From NCBI RefSeq assembly GCF_001297015.1, contig NZ_LIGE01000025.1, forward strand, positions 806,001 through 870,000: DNA of 64,000 nt, written 5' to 3'. The position numbers were made by a program, and so were the translations under genes. Source of the stretch: Pseudomonas sp. RIT-PI-r. GTDB taxonomy: Bacteria > Pseudomonadota > Gammaproteobacteria > Pseudomonadales > Pseudomonadaceae. Below are positions 1 through 12,000 of the stretch, in pieces (within the stretch, counting starts at the first letter, position 1; each line of letters opens with the position of its first letter). Below the pieces are notes generated by a model. That model was not told the DNA's origin and made no database searches. It worked only from the letters and a program-made list of their open reading frames with translations.

Positions 1-66
1 CTCATCGGTCACCGCCAACTGAATGTCTTTTGCCTTCAGGGTTGCCAACAGTTCGAGCACATTCAC
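1..66 (-). CDS. Third NRPS of the lipopeptide locus, first 22 codons only (N-terminal docking segment)
   Basis: The sequence shows an open frame from GTG at 66 to the window edge, reading MNVLELLATLKAKDIQLAVT and on. This resembles the first helix and strand of TubC-type N-terminal docking domains, which start many NRPS subunits. The GTG overlaps the TGA stop of the preceding NRPS (GTGA), and a GGAG ribosome-binding site lies 8 bases upstream, inside the end of that gene. Translation is therefore probably coupled. In amphisin/arthrofactin-type loci the third synthetase adds the remaining residues and ends with tandem thioesterases; neither can be seen here. Identity as an NRPS is inferred from this short motif and from the lack of any thioesterase upstream. 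Confidence 0.7.
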   Translation of the reverse strand, partial: MNVLELLATLKAKDIQLAVTDE

Positions 67-3000
67 AGGACGATCTCCATTCTTTCGGTAATTGCGGCGT
101 AGCCGGCCAGGGTCGGTTGTTCAAACAACGCCCTGACGTCGGCTTCCATGCCTTCCTGACGCAGCCGGCCGATCAGACTGACCGCCAGCAGCGAGTGACC
201 GCCCAGCTCAAAAAAGTGGTCGTGACGCCCTACCCGTTCAACGTTGAGCAGTTCGGCCCAGAGCCGTGCGAGGGTGATTTCGACTTCACCGACCGGGGCT
301 TCGTATTCGCGTGCTTTCAGCGATTGCTGATCCGGCGCCGGCAGTGCTTTGCGGTCGAGTTTGCCGTTGGGGCTCAGCGGCAAAGCGTCGAGATGCACGA
401 ACACGGCAGGCACCATGTAATCCGGCAAGTGCTCGAGCAAATGACTGCGCAATACGTCGATTTCCAGCCGTTCACCGGTGTAATACGCGACCAGACGTTT
501 GTCGCCCGGCACGTCTTCGCGGGCGACCACCACGGCCTCCTGCACACCTTCGATCCGGGCAAGCCGTGCCTGAATTTCGCCCAGTTCAATGCGCAGGCCG
601 CGAATCTTCACCTGATCATCGTTGCGGCCCAGGTACTCGATGTTGCCGTCCGCCCGATAGCGCGCGACGTCACCGGTGCGGTACATCCGCCCGTTGGCCT
701 GGAACGGATCGTCGAGGAAGCGCTCGGCATTCAGCTCAGGTCGGTTCAGATACCCCCGCGCCACCTGCACGCCGCCGATGTACAACTCACCGACTACGCC
801 TTGCGGCACCGGTTGCTGTTGCGCATCGAGGATGTACAGGCGGGTGTTGGCGATCGGTTTGCCGATCGGCGTGTTGTCCGGAGTCTGTTCGATAGGCCCG
901 GCGCAGTTCCACGCAGTGACATCGACGGCGGCTTCAGTCGGGCCGTAGAGGTTATGCAACTCGCTGCCCGTTAACTGGAGTTTGAAACGCCGCACCAGAC
1001 TGCCCGGCAGCGCCTCACCGCTGCACATCACCCGACGCACGCCGTCGCAGCGCGCGGTGTCGCTGTTGGCGAGGAACACGTCGAGCATCGACGGCACAAA
1101 GTGCAGCGTGGTGATGTGTTCACGCTCGATCACTTCGCTCAGGTATTGCGGATCCTTGTGCCCGTCGGGCCGCGCCATGACCAGCCGCGCGCCGGTCATC
1201 AACGGCCAGAAGAACTCCCAAACCGACACGTCGAAACTGAACGGAGTTTTCTGCAACACCGAATCGGCAGCCGTCAGGCGATAAGCGTCCTGCATCCACA
1301 GCAAGCGGTTGACCACACCGGCATGTTCGTTGACCACGCCTTTGGGCTGGCCGGTCGAGCCGGAGGTGTAGATCACGTAGGCGCTGTGTTGCGGCGTCAG
1401 ATCCGGGATCTTCGGATTGTCGGCAGACAGCGATTGCCAGGTGTTCTGGTCGAGATCAATCAGCGGTGCCGAGATGTCTGCCAGCAACTCGCGGGTCGCC
1501 CGGTGCACCAGCACCACGGCCGGCGCGCTGTCCTCAAGCATGTAGGCCAGACGTTCCGGCGGATAGGCCGGGTCGAGCGGCACATAACCGGCGCCGGCCT
1601 TGTTGATCGCCAGCAGACCGATGACCATTTCCAGACTGCGTTCGACGCAGATCGCCACCCGTGCATCCACTTGCACGCCGAGGCTGATCAAGTGCCGGGC
1701 CAAGCGGTTGGCGCGTTCATTCAGTTGCGTATAGCTCAATGCCTGTTCGCCGGCAACGACGGCCACAGCCTCCGGCGTACGCTGCACCTGCGCCTCGAAC
1801 AAGCCATGAAGCGTCTGCTGCAAATCGTAATCGACGGCGGTGTCGTTGAGGCCGAACAGCAACGCCTGCCGCTCCTCCTCCGGCAACACCGTCAGGCGGT
1901 TCAGCGGTTGCTGGGGGGTGTGCTGCAACGCTGCAACCAGCGCGATCAGCGCGTTCTGCATGAACTGGCCGATGCGTGCCGCACCGATGCGCGATGGGGT
2001 CATCACCGTCAGTTGGAAGCCACTGCCCAGATCGTCGACGTTGAGGGTCAACGGGTAATTGGTGCGCTCCTCGCCGGCCAGGGATTCGATGCCCTGCCAG
2101 GATTCACGCTTGGCGTTCTGACGGGCCTCACTGTCGCTGTGCCGATAGTTGAGCATTGCGCTGAACAACGGCGACGGCGCGGCGACACCGCTGCAACGCT
2201 GGGCCAACGCCAGCGACGCATGTTCGTGAGCCAACAGCGCACTGAGCCGCGCATGGGTCGCCTTGACTCCGGCGCGCACGTCGGACTCATCGACATCCAC
2301 GCGCAATGGCAAGGTGTTGATGAACATGCCCAACCCGCGATCCGCGCCCGCCCCGCCCTGCATGCGGCCAAGCAGCACCGTGCCGAACACCACCCGTTCC
2401 TGACCGGACGTTGCCGCCAGCACCCGCGCCCAGGCGAGATGGAACAGGCTGGCGACGCTGACGCCGAGCAAGCGCGCCTGACTGCGCAAACGCTGCGCCA
2501 CCACGGCGGGCAGCGCTTGGCTGACTTCCTCGATGTCATTGCCGTCGCCGTGCACGTCCTGCAAACCGAACGGCAGTGTCGGTTCGTCGATGTCGCCGAG
2601 CATTTCGCGGAAGAATGCTTCGTGCTCTTGTTCGCTGACACCAAGACGAGTCTGCGCAACATAATTGCGGTACGGCACAGCGGCGACCGGCAATCGCTCA
2701 TCGCCGCGCAAAATCGCCTGCATTTCTTCACTGACCACCGCCAACGCGGTGTGGTCCATGGCGATGTGGTGGAACAACAGCATGGCGACGACGCGTTGAT
2801 TATCGGGATCGAGGGCATACACCAGACGCAGCAGCGGTGCCTGATCCAAGTCCATTCGCCAGTGCCGCGCATCGAAGCGCGCACGCAACTGATCGATGGC
2901 TTCACCCTGCGCGGGCGCCAGCGCCACGGCTTGGACCGGTAGCTCGGCATGGCGCCAGACCACCTGCACCGGCGCCGCGAGCCCTTGCCAGACAATCGAC

Positions 3001-6000
3001 GTGCGCAGGATGTCGTGACGCGCCATGACCTGACGCAGCGCCGCCGCGAACCCTTGAAAACGCTCGAGGCTGTCGAACGCCAGGCACGATTGCAGCAGGT
3101 ACGGATCGCCCTGCGCGGCGCTGAGGTGGTGATACAGAATCCCCTCCTGCAACGGGGCCAGCGGGTAAATATCCTGCACATTTGCCGCGCCGCCCGGCAC
3201 GGTCGCAACGATACGCTCGACACTGGCCTGATCCAGTTGCACCAGCGGCAGCATGTCCGCAGTGATGTGCGTGCAATCGGCCGGAATCAGATTATCCGGC
3301 ACTGCAACCTCGCGCCCACTGCCCACCGCCGCCGCCAGTGCAGCCAGCGTCGGTTGGCTGAACAACACGCGCACGTCGGTGCTCAGATCGACCTGGCGCA
3401 TGCGTTCGATCAACGTCACCGCCAGTAACGAATGCCCGCCGAGTTCGAAGAAGTTGTCGTGACGGCCAACCTGCTCGACGTTGAGGACTTCGGACCAGAT
3501 CTGCGCCAGCGCGATTTCCACCGCACCTTGCGGCGCGGCATATTCGCGGCTCAGCCACGCCGTTTGATCCGGCTCCGGTAACGCCTTGCGGTCGAGTTTG
3601 CCGTTGGCGGTCAGCGGCAGTGCTGGCAGGCGCACGTAAGCGGCAGGCACCAGGGCTGGCGGCAACTGCGTCTGCAGATGACTGCGCAAGTCCTCGATGT
3701 CGACGTTCAGGCGTTCGGTAAACCACGCCAGCAACTGGCCGTCGCGCACCAGCACCACGCAATCCTGCACGGCCTCGTGAGCGCTCAACGCCGCTTCGAT
3801 TTCACCCGGTTCGATGCGCACGCCACGCAACTTGACCTGATCATCGTTACGCCCCAGGTATTCAACGGTGCCGTCAGCGAGCCAGCGTGCGAGGTCGCCG
3901 GTGCGGTACATGCGCGCCTGCGGTTCGTCGCTGAACGGGTCGTCGAGGAAGCGCTCGGCAGTCAGCTCGGGGCGATGCAGATACCCGCGTGCCACACCGG
4001 CGCCGCCGACATACAACTCACCAGCGACGCCGACCGGGACGGGGCGCTGCTGGTCGTCAAGCAGGTAAACCTTCGCGTTGGCCATTGGCCGACCGATATG
4101 CAGCACTTGCCCGGCCTCGACCGCGCCGGAGGTGGCAACCACCGTGGCTTCGGTCGGGCCGTAGTTATTGATCACCGCGAAGGTCTGCTCACGCGGCAAC
4201 TGCCGCAGCTTGTCGCCACCGATCAACAGCGTGCGCAAAGTCGGATGGCCGAGGTCGCGACTGAACGCATATTCGGCCACCGGCGTCGGCAGGAAACTCA
4301 CCTGCAACGGCTGCGCACGCCACCACGCCAACAACTCGTCGAGATGCTCGTTGCTTACCGACTGCGGCGGCAGGTGCAGGGTCGCGCCGACACACAACGC
4401 CGGCCAGACCTCCCACGCCATGGCGTCAAACCCGAATCCGGCGACGCTCGACGTGTGGCTGCCGGTGCGCAGGTCAAAGGCCTCGCAGTGCCAGTGCACG
4501 AGGTTTTCCAGCGTCGCGTGTTCGACCATCACGCCCTTCGGCTGGCCGGTGGAGCCGGAGGTGTAGATCACGTAGGCAAGGTGCGCTGGCGTCAGCGTCG
4601 GCAGTTGCGGATTGCTCTCGGACAAGTGCTGCCAAGTGGGATTGTCCAGATCAATCAGCGGCACGGCGCCAAGCAAATCAGCCGTCGCAGCTTGCGACAG
4701 CACCGCTATCGGCGCGCTGTCCTGCAACAGATAAGCGATGCGCTCTGCCGGATACGCCGGATCGACCGGCACATAACCGGCGCCGGCCTTGAGGATCGCC
4801 AGCAACGCGACGAGCATGTCCGGGCTGCGGCGCAGGCACACCGCGACGCGGTCGTCGGGCTGCACGCCGAGGCCGAGCAAGTGATGGGCCAGACGATTGG
4901 CGCGCTGATTGAGCTGCGCGTAGGTCAGTTGCTGCGCGCCTTGAACAACTGCCAGTGCATGCGGCTGCCGCTCGGCCTGCGCCTCGACCAAGCGCTGAAT
5001 CGTCGCGCCACGCGGATAGGCCGCTGAGTGCTGGTTGAAGCCGACCAGCAAGTGTTCGTATTCCGCCACCGAAAGCACCGGCAAACGGTTGAGCGGACGT
5101 TGCGGCGCCTGCTCCAGTGCCGTCACCAGATGTTCGAGCGCGGTGTGCAGGTAACTGCAAATCCGTTGCGCGCCGATCTCTGCGACCGCGAGCACATTGA
5201 GGGCGAAGCCTTCGCCCAGATCATCGACCGACAGGGTCAGCGGATAATTGCTGCGTTCCTCGCCGCCGAGCATGCGCACGCCTTGCCAGATGCCCTGGCC
5301 GTCGTGCGGCTGCTGCTCGGCGGCACTGTGTCGATAGTTGAGCAACGCGCTGAACAGCGGCGTCGAACCGGTCATGGCGCTGCAGCGCTGCGCCAGCGCC
5401 AACGAGGCGTGCTCATGGCCGAGCAGCGCCGTCAGCCGCGCGTGCGTGGTTTTCACTCCGGCGCGCACGCCTTCAGCGAGATCAACTCGCAGCGGCAAGG
5501 TATTGATGAACACCCCCAGCGTGCGATCGGCGCCCTCACCGCCCTGCATGCGCCCCATCAACACGGTGCCAAACACCACGTCGCGGCGCCCGCAGACCAC
5601 GCCCAGCACCTGCGCCCAGGCCATGTGCATCAGGCTCGCCGGGCTGACGCCCAATTGCCGGGCCTGTTCACGCAAACGCAGATTGAGCGCGGCATCGACC
5701 GGCTGCAGCGCTTCTTCGATGCCACGCCCGTCGCCCTGCACATCCTGCAGGCCGAAGGGCAAGCTCGGTTCATCGATATCGCCGAGCATCTCGCGGAAGA
5801 ACGCTTCGTGCTCCTGCTCGTCGGCCCCCAGGCGGGCCTGCGCCACGTAGTTGCGGTAGGGCATCGGCGGCGTCAGCGTGTCGAGTTGATCGAACATCAA
5901 CGCGTGCATTTCCCGGCCGATCACTTCCATCGCGGTGTGGTCGAGAATCGAGTGATGGAACAGCACGATAGCGACCACTTGCTGCTGCAACGGATCTTCG

Positions 6001-9000
6001 GCGTAGACCATGCGGATCAGCGGTGCCTGATTCAGGTCGAGGCGGTAATGCCGTGCATCGAAACGTGCGTGCAACTGTTCGAGAATGTCACCGTCCTGCG
6101 CATCCAGCCCCACTTGCTGCACGACCATCTGCGCCTCACGCCAGACCACCTGCTGCGGGTTGGGCAGGCCTTCCCAGACCACGCTGGTGCGCAGAATGTC
6201 GTGACGGTCGATGACCTGCTGCAAGTGTGCGGCGAAAGTCTGCAAACGTTCGAGGCTGTCGAAGGCCAGACGCGATTGCAGCAGGTACGGATCGCCCTGC
6301 TCGGCACTCAAATGGTGATAAAGAATGCCTTCCTGCAGCGGTGCCAGCGGGTAGATATCCTGCACATTGGCGGCGCCACCCGGTACCGTAGCGACGATAC
6401 GATCGATACTGGCCTGATCCAGTGTGGTCAGGGTCAACATGTCCGGGGTGATGTGTGTGCAATCGGCCGCAATCAGATTGGCCGGCACCTTGATTTCCCG
6501 GCCACTGCCCAAGGCCCGCGCCAGCGCGGCCAGACTCGGCTGGTTGAACAGCACCCGCACATCGGCGCTCAGACCGGCCTGACGCATGCGCTCGATCAGG
6601 CTCACCGCCAGCAGCGAATGGCCGCCGAGTTCGAAGAAATTGTCGTGGCGGCCGATCTGCTCGATGTTGAGTACGTCGACCCAGATCTGCGCCAACGCTG
6701 TTTCGACCGGGCCTTGTGGCGCTTCATATGCACGGCTGAGCCACGCGTCCTGATCCGGCTCGGGCAAGGCCTTGCGGTCGAGTTTGCCGTGGGCGGTCAG
6801 CGGCAGGCTGCCCAGGCGCACGTAAGCCGCGGGCACTAAAGTGTCCGGCAGTCGCGCTTGCAGATGCTGGTGCAAGGCGCTGATCTCGACCGACGCGATT
6901 TCCGTGAACCAGGCGAGCAAGCGTCCGTCGCGCACCAGCACCACGCATTCGCGGATCGCATCGTGGGCACTCAGCGCCGCCTCGATTTCGCCCAACTCAA
7001 TCCGTACACCGCGCAGTTTCACCTGATCGTCGTTGCGTCCCAGGTATTCGATATTGCCGTCGTCCAGCCAGCGCGCGAGGTCGCCGGTGCGGTACATCCG
7101 CGCGTGCGGCTCGTCGCTGAACGGGTCGTCGAGGAACTGCGCAGCGGTCAGTTCCGGGCGATGCAGATAGCCGCGCGCAACTCCGGCGCCGCCGACATAC
7201 AACTCGCCCTGCACACCGCTCGGCACGGGTTGTTGCTGACGGTCCAGCAGATAAACCCGCGCATTGGCAATCGGCCGGCCGATGTGCAGAACCTGGCCGG
7301 GCTCAATGCGCCCGGACGTCGCCACCACCGTGGCTTCGGTCGGGCCGTAGTTGTTGATCACATCGAACGTCTGATCTCGCGGGAACTGGCGCAATTTATC
7401 GCCACCGATCAGCAATGTGCGCAGGGTCGGATGGCCCAATTCACGACTGAAGGCATATTCGGCCACCGGGGTCGGCAGAAAACTCACCTGCAACGGCTGC
7501 GCGCGCCACCATTCGAGCAGTTCATCGAGGTGTTCGTTTTTGATCGATGACGGTGGCAGATGCAAAGTCGCGCCGACGCACAACGCCGGCCAGACTTCCC
7601 AGGCCATGGCATCGAAACCGCAACCGGCGACGCTGGCGGTGTGGCTGCCGGCGTGCAGATCGAAAGCTTCGGCGTGCCAGTGCACGAGGTTTTCCAGGGT
7701 GCGGTGCTCGACCATCACGCCTTTCGGTTGCCCGGTAGAACCCGAGGTGTAGATCACGTAGGCCAGATTCGCCGGAGTCAGCCTCGACAGGGCCGGGTTG
7801 GTGTCAGGCAAGTGCCGCCAGTCGTTGGCGTCGAGATCGATCACGGGTACAGCGCCAAGCAGGTCGCGCGTCGAGGCCTGCGCCAGCACCGCGATCGGGT
7901 CGCTGTCCTGCAACAGGTAGGCGATGCGTTCAGCCGGGTATTCAGGATCAATCGGCACATAACCGGCGCCGGCCTTGAGAATCGCCAGCAGCGCAACGAG
8001 CATGTCCGGGCCGCGACGCAGGCACAGCGCAACACGGTCATCGACCTGCACGCCGAGGCCGGTCAGGTGATGGGCGAGGCGATTGGCGCGCTGATTCAGT
8101 TCGCGGTAGCTGAACTGTTGCTCGCCCTGCACCACCGCCAGCGCCTCGGGCCGCGCCGCGACTTGCGCTTCGAACAGACGCGGTACGGTCTGCGCGGGCG
8201 GGTATTCACGACCGCTGATATTGAAGCCGACCAGCACCCGTTGGCGTTCGCTTGGCGACACGATCGTCAGTTGCTGCAACGGCGCCGTCGGCGTGTACTC
8301 AAGTGCCGTGACCAGACTGTGCAACGCGGTTTGCAGGTAATCACAAACCCGCGCGCCGTCTACTTGCGGCACGGCTTGTACGCTCAAGCGGAAACCTTCG
8401 CCGAGGTCGTCGACGCTGACCACCAATGGATAGTTGCTGCGTTCGCGCGAGCTGAGAATCTGCACGCCGTCCCACGTTACCGCGGCCGATTCCGGCGCAC
8501 TGTGGCGATAGTTGAGCAAGGTGCTGAACAGCGTCTGCGAACCGGCGATACCGCTGCAACGTTGGGCCAGCGCCAGCGAGGCTTGCTCATGGCCGAGCAA
8601 CTGCGCCAGGCGCGCATGGGTGCCACGCACGCCGCTCTCCACCGACTCGACACCGACGCTGACGCGCAGCGGCAAGGTGTTGATGAACATGCCCAACGCC
8701 CGATCAGCGCCCTCTCCGCCCTGCATACGCCCGAGTAATACGGTGCCGAACACCACGTCCTGCTGACCGGAAACCTGCGCCAGCACCTGAGCCCAGGCTT
8801 GGTGCACCAGACTGGCCACGCTGACACCCAAGCGCCGCGCCTGCTCGCGCAAACGCTGGCCGAGGCCGCCATCAAGTTCCAAATGACTGTCGAGGATATC
8901 GCTGCCATCGCCGTGCACGTCCTGCAGACCGAACGCCACGGTCGGCTCGTCAATGTCGCCGAGCATCTCGCGGAAGAACGCCTCGTGCGCCTGATCATCG

Positions 9001-12000
9001 GCGCCGAGCCGCGCCTGTGCGACAAAGTGGCGGTATTGCACCGGCGGCGGCAAGTCGATGCTGCGGCCAAGCATGACGTCGTTCATTTCCGCAATCAGCA
9101 CTTCCAGCGCTGTGTGATCGAGGACGATATGGTGCAGCAGAAGAATGCCGATCCAGCGCTCGTGCGGCTGATCTTCGGTGTAGACAAAGCGCATCAGCGG
9201 CGCGCGATTGAGGTCCAGACGGTAGTGGCGTGGATCGAAACGCGCCTGCATCTGCTCCAGCACGTCGCCGTCGAGTTCATCGGCATCGACGCGTTCCAGC
9301 GCCAGCGGCGCCTCACGGCAGACCACTTGCACGGCCTCTTCGAGCCCTTCCCAGACCACGCCGGTGCGCAGAATGTCATGGCGTTTGATTACACCGTTCA
9401 AGGCGCGAACGAAGGCTTTGATCTGTGGCAAACCGTCGAAGGCGAATTGCGCCTGCAACACATACGGATCACCGGCGCTGGTCGCCAGATGGTGATAGAG
9501 AATCCCTGCCTGCAATGGCGCCAGGCCATAGATGTCCTGCACATTGGCGATGCCGCCCGGCACCGTTGCAACGACACGGTCGATCGCGGCTTGATCGAGA
9601 TTGGCCAGCGGCAGCATCGCCGGAGTAATGCGCGTGCAACCCGGTTCGATCAGGTTGTCGGGAACGACGATGGCACGTTCGCTGTTCAAGTTCGCCGCCA
9701 GCGCTGCCACGCTTGGCTGACCAAACAGTACGCGCACGTCACAATGCAAATCCTGTTGGCGCATACGCTCGATCAGCTTCACCGCCAGCAGCGAATGACC
9801 ACCGAGTTCGAAGAAATTGTCATGGCGGCCGACCTGCTCGACACCGAGTAATGTCTGCCAGAGCCCGGCAATCAGGTTTTCCACTGAACCGACCGGCGCT
9901 TCGAAACCACGATAGGCGAAGGCGTCGCTGTCCGGGGCCGGCAGGGCTTTGCGGTCGAGTTTGCCATTGGCGGTCAGCGGCAAAGCGTCCAGACGCACGA
10001 AGGCGCTAGGGACCATGTACTCAGCCAGCGACACCAGCAGTTGATCGCGCAATTGCGCGACATCCGGTGCGGCGCCTTCGTCGGCCAGCCAATAGGCGAC
10101 CAGACGCTGATCGCCAGGGCTGTCCTCACGGGCAATCACCACCGCTTCGCGCACACCTGCGCAGGCAGACAGGCGTGCTTCGATTTCGCCCAATTCAATG
10201 CGGAAACCGCGAATTTTCACCTGATCGTCATTACGCCCCAGGTATTCGAGGCTGCCGTCGGCGGCCCAACGCGCCAGGTCGCCGGTTTTGTATAACCGTG
10301 CATTGGCATTTTCACTGAACGGATCATTGATAAAGCGCTCGCTCGTTAGCGCCTCACGATTCAGATAACCGCGCGCCACCCCGGCGCCGCCGACGTACAA
10401 CTCGCCGATCACGCCGACCGGAACCGGTTCATGCTGAGCATCGAGGACATACAGTTGCAGGTCGGGAATGCGCACACCAATCGGGCTGACGCCGACCAAC
10501 AGAGCGTCGGCGGCCTGCAACGGTCGATAGGTCACGTGCACGGTTGTTTCAGTGATGCCGTACATGTTGACCAGCCGTGTACCGGCATTGCCGACCCGCG
10601 CGTACCACGGTTTGAGCAGGCCCGGCTCCAAGGCTTCGCCACCGAAAATCACTTCCCGCAAGGAATGCTGCAACTGGCTGCGACCCTGCGCGGCGATCAG
10701 TTGGCGGAAGGCGCTTGGCGTCTGATTGAGTACGGTCACACCGGTTTCGCAAAGCAATGCATAACAGTCGTCCGGCGAGCGGCTGACGGCTTGCGGGATC
10801 AACAGCAATTGCCCGCCGAACGCCAGCGCGCCCCAGATTTCCCATACCGAAAAGTCGAAGGCGAAGGAATGGAACAGCGCCCAAATGTCTTGCTGATTGA
10901 ACTGGAACCAGTCATCGGTGGCAGAAAACAGCCGCACCACGTTGCGGTGCTCGACCATCACGCCTTTGGGCAAACCGGTGGAACCGGAGGTGTAGATCAC
11001 ATACGCCAGATGCGCCGGGGTCAGCCCGGGAATCTGCGGATCGCTGTCGAGTTCGGCCTTGAGGTGAGCGCTGTCGAGGTCGATCTGCGGCACCTCGAGA
11101 GCGGCCACGCGATCACGCGTCGCCGCTTGCATCAGCACCGCCACCGGGGCGCTGTCCTGCAAGGTGAAACTGATTCTGTCGAGCGGATAAGCCGGATCGA
11201 TCGGCACGTAACCGGCGCCGGCCTTGAGCACGCCGAGCAGGCCGATGATCATTTGCGGGCCGCGTTCGACGCAGATGCCCACACGATCATCGGGACGAAT
11301 GTTCAGCGCCAGAAGGTAATGGGCGACCTGGTTGGCACGGCGATTGAGCTCACCGTAGCTGAGTGTCAGCCCGTTGAACATCAGTGCCGTGGCGTCAGGT
11401 CGAGCCTGTGCGTGGGCTTCGAACTGCTGGTGGATCAGTGGGGTTTCGAGGAACTGCGTCAGCGGTAGATTGGCGCCACGCAACAGGTGTTCGCGTTCGC
11501 TGGTCGGCAGAATGTGCAGCGTATGCAACGCTGCATCGGGCGAGTTTTGCAGGGTTGCGACCAGACTTTCCAGCGCGGTATTCAGGTAAGCCGCCACGCG
11601 TGTGGCACCCAGCGCCGCATCCGCCAACGCAGTGATGCGCAAATCCACGCCGAGGTCATCGATATTGATGGTCAGCGGATAGTTGGTGCGCTCGCGGGCA
11701 CCCAATACCTGCACACCGGGGGCGATGTCGACCACGTCAGCGACTTCTTCGACGCTGCTGTGCCGGTAGTTGAGAATCGCGCTGAACAGCGGCGTTGGCA
11801 CCGCGACGGCGCTGCAACGTTGCGCCAAAGCCAGCGAAGCTTGCTCGTGGGCCAGTAAAGCGGTCAGGCGCCGATGAGTCGCCAGCACGCCAGCGCGCAC
11901 GCTTTGCTCACCGACATCAACGCGCAGCGGCAAGGTATTGATGAACATCCCCAGCGCCTGCTCGCCGCCCTCGCCCGCGTCCATCCGCCCCAGCAACACG

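Noticed and set aside
1101..9851. Long plus-strand open frames opposite the NRPS genes (up to 613 codons)
   Set aside because: They are antisense to clear NRPS modules, repeat with module period, and have the odd composition expected from high-GC mirror frames.
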